This document shows positions 26,681 through 41,000 of a DNA stretch of 64,000 nt, in pieces. Numbering within the stretch: position 1 is the first letter of the stretch; each line of letters starts with the position of its first letter. The stretch is from Thamnaconus septentrionalis. Taxonomy: Eukaryota; Chordata; Actinopteri; Tetraodontiformes; Monacanthidae. The stretch covers positions 2,870,001 to 2,934,000 of the forward strand of contig CM020519.1 of NCBI GenBank assembly GCA_009823395.1, in the 5' to 3' direction. The translations under genes were made by a program, and so were the position numbers. Under the pieces are notes generated by a model. The model worked only from the letters and a program-made list of their open reading frames with translations, made no database searches and was not told the origin of the DNA.

Positions 26681-27232
26681 GGGCTGCAACGATTAGTTGA
26701 CGTAATCGATGATGTCGACAACATAAATTCGTTGACGTTTACATCTTAACCCTGCGGAACAAGCTAGCTTAGCTCAGCAGTAGTTCACTGAGGTAAATGC
26801 TACTTTACGGCAGTAATTAGTGAATTACAGCCCCTGTCGATACCAGCGTTTATAATGAATTCTAACACTATTTCACTTGTCAACTGTGATATTTAGGGCA
26901 TATTTAACTGTGGTAAACATTGCATATAACCTTGAAATTGTGAATTAATATACCTATGATATTTTAAGTAGGAAAAATATAACAACTATGTCACAGATAA
27001 ATGCTTTGTGTGTCATTAATTTGATCTTTTTTTTTTTTTAGACACGCCTGCTGTCAGAGTACAACAGTATCACACAGGTGTGAAGGTTTAAGCAAGTGAG
27101 GTTCAACAGAAGTCCAAAATAGGTTGTGAAAATATAGAAGACGATTGTGACTGATCAACTAATCGAAAAAAAAAAACAACCCAAAAATCTATATATTAGT
27201 CGACAACAAAAATAATCGTTAGTCGCTTTGCA
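26681..27232. mobile_element. hAT-like non-autonomous element (GCTGCAACGATTAGT ends)
   Basis: The left end GGGCTGCAACGATTAGTTGA followed by CGTAATCGATGATGTCGAC mirrors the right end GTCGACAACAAAAATAATCG, then TTAGTCGCTTTGC. This is a widespread fish hAT-derived motif. The interior is AT-rich and non-coding, and a (GA)n tract abuts the left side. Confidence 0.65.
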
Positions 27233-29412
27233 TTGTGCTTTATTCTAATGACGCAAAAAAAAGCAGCATGCGAACCGGAGCTCCTGCACTTCTGATTGGT
27301 GCACGTTGACCTCAAAGGATTCAAGAGCAAGAACAGGAAACGCGAAACCCTCGTCTTCATTCATCAGCAGACACCAGCCTGAACAGGAAACGTCTCGAGT
27401 TTGTGTCGGAGTGTGGGAACCACCTCGACTCGCACCGCTCATCACACCGTGTGCTAAAATCTGTTGCTCGACGATGCTTTTCCAACAGTAGCTAGGTGTC
27501 GTTCAGCTGTGACGTCAGCGATCCCTCTCTCAGTGTAGTGGCAACACTCCTGGCCACACCTGGCACCACCTCAGTGAGATTTCGAGAACTTCATTAGTCA
27601 CCTGCTCGCGCTGCATGTGCAGTGAGACGTAAAAAGCGGCAGTGCTCACCAGGGATCGTTGAAAACAACGTTCGCCGTAAAGAAATAAAGAGCAGCAGGA
27701 ACAGCCTGATAACAACGCTACAAACACCCGCGTCATTTTTTTTTTATAAATACAAAATCTGAAATCTGAATCTGAATTCTGTGTGTGTGTGTGTGTGTTT
27801 ACCCATTTGTACGTACAAAAGTCAATCAGGGTTAATGGCAGCTGCTAAGTGGGTCAATAATCACCTCAGCGTCTCTCAGGGCACGCAAGACAACAATAAC
27901 AGCGGCGATGGGCTGACAAAGATAACGTTAGCAGTGGTTCCTTCCCCTTCCCGCTGACTCGTCGCTACCTCGACACCTGGCTCAACCTGACGATGCGGTT
28001 TCAAAGGAATCCAGTTGGTTTCCTTTTTTTCCAAGCAGGTGACTTTCAAACGTCAGAACGCATCGATGACGACGAGGCGTTTTTCCACCTCGCAGATTTT
28101 TTTGGCTTCGCAAAACTGTTTGTTCGCTCGTACAACAAGGCAAGAGAAGAGGAAGCAAAATGTCCAAATGGAATAACACCGCGACAAGTCATCAACGCAA
28201 CGTCATAGTTCACAAAGAATTACGGCGGCAAATGAATTTATGACCTGCCGCGTGTCGGCCTGCTTACGGTCAGAATCTTAAAAAAAAAGAATGCAAAAGA
28301 AAAGAAATGTGAACTTTTAAAGGACCATTGTGTAAAATTTGGCTTGATTTATAATTTTTATATTGGTAAAAACAGAAAGCGAAAGTTGAAGGAGTCTCAA
28401 GTTGCTCCTTGATGAATTTAGGTCGTTAACGCCTTGAAATTAGAGGCAAATTGAGGCGAGGTGGAGCGCTGCCCTGCGAGGTCAAAGGTTAATCGAGCCG
28501 TTGACGACGGCCACAGGTGTTTTCTGACCGGTGCTTCCGTCGCTGAGGCCTGGGGTCTCACCGTCGACGAGCGACGATTTTCTGCTTCAGTCGTCAACTT
28601 GGTGTGAATCACTGCAGTTGTGTTTGGCTGTGATGTTGGGCTGACTGGGCTCACTGGGACACTGGCGCTATTTTAGTCTGCGGTCAGATGAGGCTACACC
28701 TAAAGAAATGACACAGTATGCATGTGTATGTGCTGAGAAGAATGCGTTTGATCTCGGAGGGACTTTGTATAAACGTGAGGAAACCAAAGTGCACAGCAGT
28801 CCCCGAAAATAACTGCTGCTGCTCTGGAGACGTGCAGGGAGGCCAAACCAACTGTTTAACTGGTGTCTCTCTCTCTCTCTCTCCCTCTCTCTCCCTTTTT
28901 AAATGTGTTGCTACATCTTGCGCTCTCACATGTACGCGTTTATGAACTCAAACAACCTCCTTGTAAAGTTCACACCTGCAAACGGGAAGCTGACCTTTCT
29001 CCTCGTCAGGTCTTTTTCTTTTTTCGCAATTGTTCTCTTACGTGCTCTTAGTCAACACGAGGGGAGAAGCCCAGTCAGATTTATGGCCCAGTGGTGTTTG
29101 GATAGCTCGCTTGTTTAGATTGATTCATTACTGTAACAATGAAGAAAGAAAAAGCCATTCCAGAGGTTAAGGTCAAGTTAAGCCCATTAAGTTTACATTC
29201 TCCAGAATCACAAACAAAAGCAAACCAGCAGGTTTAGAGTTGATGTTTAAAACCCTTCTGACTGACAACTAGAAAAACAACAACAACAACAAACAAACAA
29301 ACTAAAGTGTGCTTCAAAGTGGGTTAGCGGAGCTCCGTCTCCCCCCGGGGGGGAAACCTCGCTCGTCCTCGCCGGAGCAAATGTGACAGCAGGGCGAGTT
29401 GTGGCTGCGATG

Positions 29413-29447
<35 letters not shown>

Positions 29448-29642
29448 GAGGGGAAGGGGGAGGGGTTGGCTGAGTTTTGCCCTAATATGGACACGGGCCG
29501 GGGGGTGGAGGGTGGGAGAGAGGAGCTGCGAGAAGGCAGGAGAGAAGGAGGAGAAACAGCCGGGGCAGCAGAGCCACAATGGCCGTCCTGCTGCTTCCTC
29601 TTCTTCTCTCCTCCTCCTCCTCTTCCTCCTCCTCTGTCACTA

Positions 29643-30126
29643 GCTGTGTTTCCATGACCCCTAGAATTGGGCAAAAGCTAAAAATGACAATAAAAAAAAA
29701 ACTGGTGATGGAAACAGCTAAGATTGGAAAAACCTCTCAAATATGGCTAAAGGGGTTTGATGCTCTCATGAGGTGGTTTTTCACACGTGTCCATATCGAG
29801 GTGTATCGCAAAAGTGTCATGGAAACACTTTTGTCAGCGGACGTGAGGTATGGGGTCACGTGACCAGTTCACTTCAAGTGAAAATGGTGCGTTATGATTG
29901 GATGGAGGAGGAGACAGAATATTTTTTTTTTTTTACAAGCAATCAAAGAGAAAAATATAACAACCATTCTGGACAGCCAACAACAGCAAACGTAATTCTC
30001 GCGGGACGATGTTTTAGGAGAATTACGGCTTCTTCGCTTCGCACCATTCAATGGAATCAGCTGCAAATCACTTTGTCGAAATTTTAGAAATATCACTTAC
30101 GAAAAAAACTGTCATGGAAAGGCAGC
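29643..30126 (+). mobile_element. MITE family 1, copy G (longest full copy, TA-flanked)
   Basis: GCTGTGTTTCCATGACCCC at the left and CTGTCATGGAAAGGCAGC at the right, with TA on each side; 484 bp. It keeps the most internal sequence, including TTCACTTCAAGTGAA (a 15-bp palindrome) and a region also seen in copy H (AGAGAAAAATATAACAACCA inverted). No transposase frame is present. Confidence 0.85.
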
Positions 30127-30576
30127 TACTGACTGACTGACTGACTGACTGACTGATTATCCTCCCACACAGGGTTCCACTGTCTGTGAAGGAAACCCCT
30201 TCAGCTCAGCAGCGCCACCTCGTCCAGGACGGGCAGTTTATTTAAAGGGGCACGCAGAAAAGAGTCCTCGTCTCTGTCGCTTCTCTTTTTTTTCAGATTT
30301 GACACATGCACATCACAGACTACTGCTCTCCCTCCCTCCTCCCTCACCCACATCTGGCCTCTGGTTAGAGGGCAGCTCAGAGACGGGGGTGGGGAGTGGT
30401 GGGGGGTGGAGGGAGGGGTGGAGACGGAACGTAGTAAACACATGGGAGAAAGTGGTGGCAGAGAGAGAAGCAGAGGTTCTGCCCAGAGAGCCAGCAGAAC
30501 AATGGACGGAGGGGAAACAACAAGTCAGAAGGTTTAGCACCGTGTCTGTCTGCTATTTGAGGAGGAGGAGGAGGAA

Positions 30577-30608
<32 letters not shown>

Positions 30609-32540
30609 GGAGGAGGCCGACTGGCTGCAAGCAGCGTAGAAATTCCTGGGGCCGCTGAGCTCAATGCCACTTCTGTTCCTGCCAATCGCTGCATGTCACA
30701 CACACAAAGGCAACCATGTCCGAGTGTGAGCGACTCTTGTGTGAAACTTGTTGTGCGTCTGTGCGTCTGTGTGTGTGTGCAAGAGATCATGCGTCTAGCC
30801 ATCTTCGACCCTGCAGCTCCCGCCTCACTGGAGACCCAGAGCCAGAATGGATGCTGCTCACAGGGAGGAGAAGACGAAGAAGAAGATGATGAAGAGAAGA
30901 CGAAGAAGCTTTTATTGGTAAATAATTGGAGTCTGGATGCTGCTGGTTGCCCCTTTAAATACAGCCTGGAATTTATTTTTCCTGCTAGGTATGAAATTTA
31001 AACCAAAACTAAATGGATGCACGATAATCCAACTTCAGACACACACAAAGCTCCTTCTTCATCACTTCATCAGCTCTCACACAAAGTGCCGCTGGAAAAC
31101 TATTGTTCGCAGCCTGGAGGAGGAGAACTGGGGGAAAACTTCCTGGGAAAAAATCAGGCCACCGGGGTGTTCCCTGTGAAAACAGGCCCGGTCGTGGCTG
31201 TTTTGCAGGAGCACCGAGCGAGTTCAGAACCCGACGGCTTCGGACCCTCGCAGACCCTCGTCCGTCAGCGTGTTGGTTTGACCTCGGCGGAGATCAAGGG
31301 TTCTCTCCCTGTTAGACGGCCACTCGGCCGGTTTGGTCTGGCCACCATTTTTTTCTGGTTTGTTTGTTCTAATCACAGCCAGGCTGCATCAATCTTGCAG
31401 AGTTGTGTGTTGCTGTTTTTGTTACAGACGCAGCAGTTAAACGCACAAACAAATTTGTCACACCAACGTTCCATTATGCCGTCAAACAAACAAAGGGAAT
31501 TTCTGCTCTGTCTGCTGCTGGATGAAACGGCATTGGGCACTCGGTTCACTGTCAGTATCAGGACCGGGACAATCTGAGTCACTTTGATTTATCTTGATTT
31601 AAATAAAGGAGTTTGTGTGAAGCTGCATATTTTTCCCAAAAAAAAACCCTTCCACTGATTCCAGCAGCGGCCCAGAAAATGTGACGCCTCAGGGATTTGT
31701 CTGTAGATAAACATGCCAAGAAGGCCGAGGAGCCCTGAGGTCGTAAGCACCTTTGGACAAAATCAATACGACAGATGGCGCCGTGCGCTAAGACGTTCCC
31801 AAAATCTACAAAATCATCAAGAGCAGAGCCAGGATGTTGATGCAACACGACACGACAACAAAAGGGACAAATTGAGAACATTCCCAAAACAATCAGCCGC
31901 TAAAAGTAAAACCCTGACAGTTTGAAAAAAGTTATAATAACAATAATAATTTCAGAGTAATAATAATTTCAGAGCAATAAACTGTGCAGGCAGGGCGCTG
32001 GCTGGTGGGAAAACACTGAGCGAGCCGACTAGCAGGAGTGAGTGTCAAACAGGAAGTGAGTGTAAAAAGTGAAACGTGAGCGGGAAGTGTGTGCACGGTC
32101 ATAAAGCGGCACAGCGTGGTGCACTCACACACACACACACACACACACACTTGTTCTCACAGACAGGCGGATAAACAGACGCGTCGCTTTTGGATTAAAA
32201 CAGGAAATTTTTGAGCGAGATGATTTTTTTTTTTTGGTTTCCTTTTTGTCGTCGTTGCTGCGTTTCGCTGCGACAGCCGAACGTGACTGCACTGCACGCG
32301 AAAACATCCGGAGAGCAGTGAAAGCAACAGGGACAGACGGTGGTTGGGGGCAACAAAAAAAAAAAAAAAAAAAAGATTGATTTGGATGGTTTGCATGTTT
32401 AGCTCACTTTGAGTTTTGAAGAGATAAGCTGCTCAAACAGCTGAGATTTATGAATTCCTGCCTTGAGAAGCGGTGAGAGTGAAAAGGCTCCTTGTCTGCA
32501 CAGATTCACAGTTACAGCGATAATAAACCCTTTATTCACC

Positions 32541-32544
32541 ACAC

Positions 32545-32591
<47 letters not shown>
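32541..32591. repeat. (AC)n microsatellite
   Basis: 50 bp with one GC interruption. Confidence 0.94.
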
Positions 32592-32592
<1 letters not shown>

Positions 32593-33373
32593 CCTAACAC
32601 ATTAAACTGCCAGGAATAAAGGTGTCGACACATTCAAGTGTCCCTCTGGGTCGTGTGGTCCGCCTAACAGCCGGCGACAACTGTGAAAAAAAAAATAATC
32701 TAACTTTCTCACACCATATTTATCAAATCCTCTTTTTGCTGTGATTCACACTTAAATTCACCCAAAAGCAGAAACTATTCAGCGACTATTCAGATGGACC
32801 AGAGACGACCAATCAAACGGACCAAATTCCAGTTTCAGTATCAGTGTAGAAGGGAAGGAAAAAAAAAAAAAACACACTTTCAAAACCACTCATATATTTC
32901 TGTCCTACAGTTGATGCAGTTGATGACTTTCCCCTAAATCTCTCCTGCTATGATGTCATCATTCATTTTGATACTTTCTTTTTTTTTTAACCAAATACAC
33001 AAGATGACTACTACACGGGGGAAGTGGGGTAGGGGAGTACGAACACAGCTTTCCATGTGAAAGTTTCACACGTAAAAAGTGCAAAAGTGCAACAAATTCT
33101 ACCCACTGAGCCTGAGCAACTGCTCGCGCCAGTTGGAGTGCGAGCAGCAGCAGAGCTGAATTTTCTGCCCAAAACGAGCCGCAACCAAAGACGCCGATGC
33201 CAGCAGTGGCAGGCCTCCGAGTTGTTGTTCCTGTTGTAATCACAATGTATCTCATAATTCAGCAAAGAGGGGGGGGGCAAAAAAATCCAATTTGACTGAT
33301 CTGATCTCAGCGTTCTAAGCCTTTCATAGTCCTGGATTTGATCTGCAATGTGCATTTGCATCGCGACCTTTCC

Positions 33374-33375
<2 letters not shown>

Positions 33376-33455
<80 letters not shown>
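33376..33455. repeat. (AC)n microsatellite, 79 bp
   Basis: Perfect dinucleotide tract. Confidence 0.96.
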
Positions 33456-33458
<3 letters not shown>

Positions 33459-34039
33459 TGTTAGCTGAGCATCTGAGTCTGGAGTCTGTTGTGTTTTCTG
33501 TTCCAGCCCAGATGGCAGCGTTGGCTGAGTCAGCGCTCGCTGCTCCGTCACGTTCAAATGGATGATTAGTTGTCGACAACAGGAGCAGCGGCGGCGCCGC
33601 CACCGCCGAGGAAACTTCTCCGCTCGCTACAATGAGCGCATGAGTGCGTGTCTGTGTGTGTGTGTTTTTGCTAGGGAATGTGTTTGCCTCCTTTAGCGCT
33701 CAAGTAGCAGTTTATGAGCGCGTTTTCCCTCTGCTAAACAAACATGGGGTTCAGCTCTGCAAAATAAACCTGCTGCCTTTCTTCAGAGGCAGCAGGTTCG
33801 AGTTCCTTTCTGCGCTGAAGTCACCACTGGGGCTGCGAGATGTGAGACGGCAACGTACTAAAACCATGGCTGTGGCAATGAAAAACTGCAGGAGAAATCA
33901 ACAACACAGCATCTTCAGAGAAGCTGTGTACTGGAAAATATAATCTGCAAAAGAATAGCACATGCATGGCCAAACTTATGTTCATTTTCAATTGACATTG
34001 AAGCAAAGTTTCTAAATATCCCATAATATCTTTTTTTTT

Positions 34040-34211
34040 CTGTATATACTTACAGATATTTTATTTTTGTCTATATCTTCAGTTAATATAATTCTTGACC
34101 TTTTGCACTGTAGCCTTTTTTTTTGTTGTTGCTGTAATTATGCAAATTTCCCCACCGTGGGATCAATAAAGGTCTTCTTCTTCTTCTTCTTCTTCTTCTT
34201 CTTCTTCTTCT
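34040..34211 (+). mobile_element. LINE 3' tail with CTT microsatellite
   Basis: TTGCACTGTAGCC, AATTATGCAAATTTCCCCAC, then CGTGGGATCAATAAAGGT followed by (CTT)n at 34173-34211. Same GGGATCAATAAAG signature as the tail at 25850-25962, with a different terminal repeat unit. Confidence 0.65.
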
Positions 34212-34224
34212 CACTCCATCCATC

Positions 34225-34299
34225 TGCTCCTGCTCCAACCCCTTTATCATATTTAAGACCCCATTGTGGCCCACCGGCCAAAAGCTTTGCCCACCCCTG
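34225..34299 (-). mobile_element. hAT-like terminus (single end)
   Basis: On the minus strand it reads CCAGGGGTGGGCAAAGCTTT then TGGCCGGTGGGCCACAATGG, the familiar Charlie/hAT end. The partner end is absent; the fragment abuts a LINE tail microsatellite. Confidence 0.5.
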
Positions 34300-36138
34300 G
34301 ACCAGAGACAATAAAGACATCAAAAACAACCCAGCTTGTGCACACAGCGACGAAAACCAAACTGACACCACTTTCAATTTGTTTCTCTCCTCAGCAGCAG
34401 CACATTAGATTTCCACTGAGGTGACAACAATCGAACTGAAGCTGAATTTGAGACACTACAAGTCAGACATGAACGCTTCTGTGCTCTTGTCGAGATGCTG
34501 CAAGCTCACCCCGCTGGGCGTCTGCTGTGAATTAACGGCTCCGCGCCGTTTGATCAGCCTAAACCCAAAATCAGACGGCTGACTTTGAAGCGGCGGAAAC
34601 GACTGGGAGGAGCCGACGGGTTTCGGGTTTCTCGCTTTGCGTCACAAAGGCAGCACCTTGCGATCCGCGGCTGCGAAGGGCAGAAAAAAAAAAAAAAGCT
34701 GTTTGCAGCAGGAATTTGGCGTTTCGGCTCGACGAACGACTTGAGTGCGAATATCATGTTACCAACATCCGTCTGGGTAACAGATACACAAGGTGTGAGA
34801 AAGTACCTTGACGCCCCCAGCGATGTGACCGCCGCAGCCTCAGTGACGACTGCATTTCAAACAGCAGACAGATGCACCAGGGGCAGTTTGCCGGTGGACT
34901 TCTTTGCACTCGGTCAATCGTGGGGGCCCAGTGCGATTTATGAGGCGTGGGTTTGGTTGGTTTCAAATTTGGCTGGACAACTGAGAACTGAATAATGCTT
35001 CTATTCTCAGTGAGGAGACGTGTATTCTTTCTTGGCTCAACACAACTGGATTTCCTTCCCGGGTGCTTGACCAATGAGGCAAAGCTACAAAAAAAAAAAA
35101 AGATCACAATGCCAGAAGGCAACAGCTGAGTCCTGCGTTTGCCTCAGTCCGACGACAGGTTAGAAAAAAGTTACAATGTGAGAAAATGCCCGAGTGCGAA
35201 AAGGGCGTTAAATGCCATTTCCTGTTTTTCTGTCACAAATGGGAGCAGTGAACAGTGAGAGCAGCAGCTACAGGCGGTTCTGTCAGAGACAGCATGAAGT
35301 CAATCTGAAACACACTGATGGGCCTGACATGCAGCTGCAGGTCTATTTCAAGAGGTTCTTATATTACTGGGAGCACAATACATTAAATAAAACACCTGAA
35401 ACCATCACATGGTTGACAACAAACAGAAACTGCACATGTAAAGTAGCTGTATGGTGAAAAACACCCAGTCATTTAACTTTGATATCAACAGCCAAAGCCA
35501 AAAAAGGAGATCACAATGAGAAGTGAAAGATGCTTTCAAAGCCGACCGATGTTCAGCTCGAACGGCAGAAGCCACAAAAAGCTCCCGTTTGCATCTTTCA
35601 CCCATCGAGTTTTGAACCTGGCAAGAAAATCAGTAGGTCCTGGCAGTCTCACAGCGTCCTGCAAGCCCAGGCTGCGTCAGTTGCGAGCAGGGACGCCCCA
35701 GACTGCACAACCATTACGCCGTGGCACGCGGAGAACATGCGGAACATTTGCAACTGGTTCCACAGAACCATTGTCCCTCCTCTGTTTGCTTCTGTCGCAG
35801 AATCCTGCCGGCATTCCATCAATGCTGCAATTAGAGCCTCGCTGGCGCGCTGGCTGGCTGGCTGGCTGAAACAAAACATACAAGTGTGTGTGTGTGTGTG
35901 TGTGTGTGCGTGCGCGCCAAACACACACACACACATACACACTGACACAAAGTTGAGGAGGAGCGCAGCTGTTGCTGTATGTTCACTCAACAAAAGAGCC
36001 CCATTTCAGTGCGCCGAGAGGCGTGATAAGGCACATTCCTCTGACGACTAGAGTGGATCTTTAAGAGGAAGCCTGCAGCAAAAAGCGGCGACGAGCAGAC
36101 AACAAATCTGCGCATTTTCCAAGCAAAATAAAATAAGT

Positions 36139-36483
36139 ATACACGACCAGTTAAAGGTTTGGACACACTATGTAATGCAATGTTTTTTCTTTATCCTTAG
36201 TGCTTTCTACATCGTAGATAGATACTGAAGACATCAAATACATGACCAAGATATATGTAATCATGCAACAAAGAAAAATATGTTAAATAACTCCAAATAT
36301 GCTTTTGATGAAAGGTGGCTATTTTGAAGAATTTCAATACAAAACGTGCTTGAGTTATTTTACCCTTTTATTGTTTCCCACATAATTCCGTGTGTGTTTT
36401 GATTCAGTGAGAAACTGCAATGTCAATAGTCATGAGAATGAAAGAAAAGATATTAAATTCATAGGGTGTGACTGGTAGTGTAT
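36139..36483. mobile_element. Tc1-like element, internally deleted
   Basis: Ends TACACGACCAGTTAAAGGTT (left) and TGTGACTGGTAGTGTA (right) are degenerate inverted ends of the common fish Tc1-like element (consensus CAGTCAAAAGTTTGGAC). Interior pieces such as GGTGGCTATTTTGAAGAATT are remnants of the 3' end of the transposase region. It has no open transposase frame. Confidence 0.7.
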
Positions 36484-37375
36484 ATACACATTTAAATGTA
36501 TTCAAACTTTTAGCTGAGGCCACAGTGCACACTCAAACCTTGTTACACTGTTATGAAATACAGTATATCTAGAACAGTGTGTCAGATGAACTGTACCCAT
36601 GTAGCCGCATGTTATGTATGAAACTGCAACTTGTTGCTGTGTTGTTGCACCACAACGCATGATGATAACAACCTGTGCAGCAAACTCAACCCAACTGCTG
36701 CTGCCGTCTGGCATTTTATGACAGGACATGTGATAAATAGAGGGCGATAGGGCTGCTTTTTCTTCTTCTTCTGTAGGTTAAATTGGATCAGAAGGGCCTT
36801 CGTGTAAAAAATAAAATAAATTAAAATAAATAAATAATAACAAAAAAAAAACAAACACCGAAGGGAGGGAGTCATTACTCCGCTACACATGACAGTCTAA
36901 GAACAGCTCGCCGACCCGGTTTATTTACAGTGCACCGATTTCATGGCGCAGTGATTGCGGATTTAGAAAAGTTGTTCATTCCCTACTTGAGACTTTAAAT
37001 AAACATCATAGGTAAGTACATGGGGATTAACGCGGAATTACGACGGAACAACTACAGGTAGTGATGGTAGGAGAGGGGGGGGGGGGGGCGACTTGGTGGA
37101 GAAAAAAAAGAACAACAATGAAACGTGGCTTCATTTCGGAGGCTAAGTTTGTGGCTAACCAGTCCGACACACCGCTCGCCAGAGAAACTCAGGGAAGGAG
37201 CTACTTCCTCGTCGCCGACGGCTCGTTACGAGCGACAGACGGAAGAAAGAAAGAAAAAAAAGTGTTGGCAGCACTCGGAACAACCTTTAGCACGACACAG
37301 CACAGCTCGGCACGGCCACAACAACACGAGCCGCGCAGCCTCGAAGGCTGTTTGTGCGTTGTTTGCTAGCAAGTT

Positions 37376-37485
<110 letters not shown>

Positions 37486-37697
37486 GGCATCCCTTCCCTT
37501 CCCCCGGCATGTGAGCTGCTGGTTGGGTTGACAAGTCACCGACTTGACGGAGACATGGAATTTGGCGCAACACCAGCAGGTCAACGCGAGCTCAAACTTC
37601 GCCGGCGCCAAATAAGAAAAGCAAAGCAGCGGTGAAAAATAAATAAATAAATAAATAAAAAATAAAATTAAAGTTGGCCGAGTGTTTTAAGACTCAC

Positions 37698-37935
37698 CGG
37701 CGCGTTCGGCTCGTCGAGGCACTTCTCTGTGGTTGTGCAAAACGCCCAAGTTGTCGGTCTTTCGGCGGCCCTGGCGGCTCCGCGTATCCCCGGCAGCTAT
37801 AGAAAGCAGCGCTCTCAGCCCGCACGTCTCTGCCCGTCTGACTGCCTGACTGCTTGCCTGCCTGCCTGACTGACTGGCTGCTTGACTGCCTGCGGGGACG
37901 TGAAGTGGGGAGAGGAGAGGCGAGGGGAAAAAAAT
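37698..37935 (-). other. Candidate 5' non-coding exon of the CYRI gene
   Basis: A CpG-rich segment that ends, on the minus strand, at a near-perfect donor (GCGCCG|GTGAGT) at 37698. It contains no long minus-strand open frame starting with a good ATG, as expected of a 5' UTR exon. It lies about 18 kb upstream of the two alternative first coding exons of the CYRI gene, which both have acceptors and so need such an exon. It could equally be the first exon of an unrelated minus-strand transcript. Confidence 0.4.
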
Positions 37936-38030
37936 ACAACCAAAAAGAGTGTAGCGTCAAGCCCCGCCTCCAACAACGTTTGTAATTGGTCAGAATTAGG
38001 GAGAGTGCGAAACGAGCCAATTAGATTACT
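37936..38030 (-). promoter_or_regulatory. Candidate CpG promoter with GC box and CCAAT boxes
   Basis: Upstream of the candidate exon there is a GC box (GAGGCGGGGC on the minus strand, 37961-37970) and a CCAAT box on the minus strand (at 37984-37989). A second CCAAT on the plus strand is near 38016. CpG density is high from about 37060 to 38030 and drops sharply into AT-rich sequence beyond 38040. This is the usual layout of a vertebrate CpG promoter; direction is taken from the donor at 37698. Confidence 0.4.
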
Positions 38031-41000
38031 TGTCCGCTTTGCCCACTAATGTAGGGGAATTATTTCCTCTGCAACGGAGAGAAACAAAGCTTTATTGCTT
38101 TGCCCGGGGATTTAGTTAGATTTATTTAATTTAATCCCAAACTATTATTTGGTGATTTAGAGTTAGGGAACTGCTGGTGAGCGACCAAAAGTCTCGATTT
38201 GGAGCACACTCTGTTCTCCAAACTGGAGAAGTTTAGTCCGTGATTAGAATGAAAAAGGCGGTTATAAAAATAAATTTTCTCTTTACATTTTTCAATCTTT
38301 AGCTCACCTACATTCACAGTTGAAATGTGGCCAGATTACCGTTCACAGCGTTATGTAGGTCAAGTCGTTCCTGCACTAAAAATACATATGGATCGAATAG
38401 AAATAGCTTTTCTTAATTGTAACGTTTGATATAAAGTAGTTTTTATCAAAAATGTCTCAAAGTGCCTCAAATGTGGCAACGCAACGCACTGTAATGTTGA
38501 CCTTTAATGTGTCTGCGAGGAGACTGTGGGATGATTTTTTTTTTTTTTTTTAATGTCGCATAATGTTACTTGTGTAAAGTTTCCCGACATTGCCCTCTAG
38601 TGGTTCGTGTTTTTTCACGTTAGACCTGTTGCATTTCTGAGGTATGGGCAGTATCAAATTAAAACGGGATCTTATATGCAGCTATTAAACATTATCAACA
38701 ACCACATTACTACAATTATATTACCATTATATTACGGCAATATATTATCGTATTTTACATATTATACCTGGGCACTGTTTGTATTGACACTATAAATAAT
38801 ATACACTAATTACCGTATTCCAGATGCAATATTTTAACATTAATTATGATACACACTAATACCATGTATTACAATATATTTGGGTACTATATTACAGTAT
38901 CCATATAAACACCAAAATATACATACATATTGATAAGCATCAAAACTAAAAAATATTATATACTATATATGCTATACATTTGAATATTATAATAATATAA
39001 TACAATATCCTTATTGAATATTATTTGAATATTATTCAAAATATACTCAAAAAATAAAACACAAAAATATTTAGCTGTGCTTCCTGCAAAAAGAAATGCT
39101 TTTATGGCTCTTCTACTGTGTTTGGAAGGAGACAGAAAAAGGTGGAGATGCTCTTTGTGACATCACGGAGGGCAGTTTTTTTTTTATCCTGAAAAGTGGA
39201 TCCAGCAAAAGAGAGCGCAGAGTGCTGTCCTGCAGCTCTAATCCTCCAGGTGGCAGTATAGCACAACGCAATGTGGGCCTCTTGCAGGCCTGCAGACGAC
39301 CGCACGATCTTTGCTATGATCGTCACTCCTAACATAAAAGCTGCAGAAATTGAATTGAACGCCTTCCTTCCGAGTGAAAGCGTTGATTGTTGCAAAGATG
39401 CTGCACACAACCCCCCCCCGCCCACACACACACACACACACACCGCTTTTGCCTACGTCATCAGACGTATCACACTGTGTCCTGCAGGTGTGGGTAGAGT
39501 TTTGTCTGCAGTCACATGCCGTGTGAGAGGATTACACGAGCTTTATGCGTTTAGTGCAAAAAAGAGGGGGGCGGGAGCCTCCATTCACATAAGCCACGGC
39601 AATGCACCATCATTCAAGTATGATTTTACAAGTATATGTTAAATGCTATTTGACTGAGACACGGCCAAGATGAATCCCATAATCCCTTAGGCCGTGTGTT
39701 GAGGCTGGTGGTTGAACAATGAGGCGCAGCAAACCCCACCAAGAGCAGCTGGAGGGATGATACAGCAAAAATGGAAGAAGAGAAGCACCACGCGGGACTT
39801 GTAACGTCTGTTCGTGAGATAAGGAGGGGGGAGAAGGTCCAATGGCGAGTTGAGGAATCTAATAAGGCTTGATGGAGCCAACGTCGGGCCCCCTGAGCAA
39901 GGACACCCGGACCTTGTTTATTGTTTGCGCCCAATCATCTCAGCGAGTCTTCAGCAACCGAGAATGAGCTCACTTCACTTCCACGGCATGCCGTGCATAC
40001 CGAGAGGGCAAATTAATACACACAGTGTATTGACATTCACGGTCCATCCCCAAGGTAGACACACACATACACACATACACACACATGCACACAGAACATG
40101 AATATAGCAGTGCTGCTGCTCCCTCCTCTTGCTGTTTGCAGTGTAACGACAGTTTCTGCTTCGTCTCCCAGAGTCCAAACTTGGCAGGATTTTAGCAGTG
40201 CTGCGGCAGCACGGAATGTTCAACACTATTTCCATGTGAGGAATTATAATTCACCTTAAGCCAAATTACCACAAGGCTAACAGGGCGACTGCAAATTGGC
40301 TCAGTGTTCAGCAGCAGTAGCTTCCACTGTGTTTTAGTTTCTGTGGTAACCACTGTGCATTTCTGCAATTCTTTGGAGGTGCATTCAACCTCTTATGTTA
40401 TGATGGTAAGCAAAAAAAACATGGGACATTGATGTGCTGCAAAGTGCAGAAAAATGAGCGGCTCAGACCTTGACAAAAGGCCTCCATCCCACAGTGGAGC
40501 CTTTAGAAAACAGCTTGTTGCCCACCTGGAGGCTTCATTTTTCTTCATGGCGGCTGCCCAGGACTGTCTTTTTCCAGACAGTGGGGGCCACAGAGTGAGA
40601 CACACCCCTCTCCCCTTCAAGCAAACAGAAAAAAACAACAAAAACCACAACATTGGACACACAATTCTTTGCAAGCTGGCAGCTATTTGAGGAAGCATGA
40701 AGCTGAAAGAAATAAAAATAAAAAAAAAGCACCTGCCCTGCGGCTGCACTTAAGTGCTCTGCAGCACCCATGCGTCTCGTAGGGGGGCTGTCACGCTAAT
40801 TGGCTTCTGTTTCTGCTAGCAGTGCTGCATGCTCTCTCTCTCTCTCTGAAACACACACACTCAAACACACAGAGTTGACAGCAAACATTAAGCAGCCCTT
40901 CCCTCAGATGCAGCACCCTCGCCAGACTCCGCAGCACTTGTTGATTTAGTGAATTTTTGATCCAATGAGCTCGGCGACGGCCACCTCGGAAGCCTCTCTG

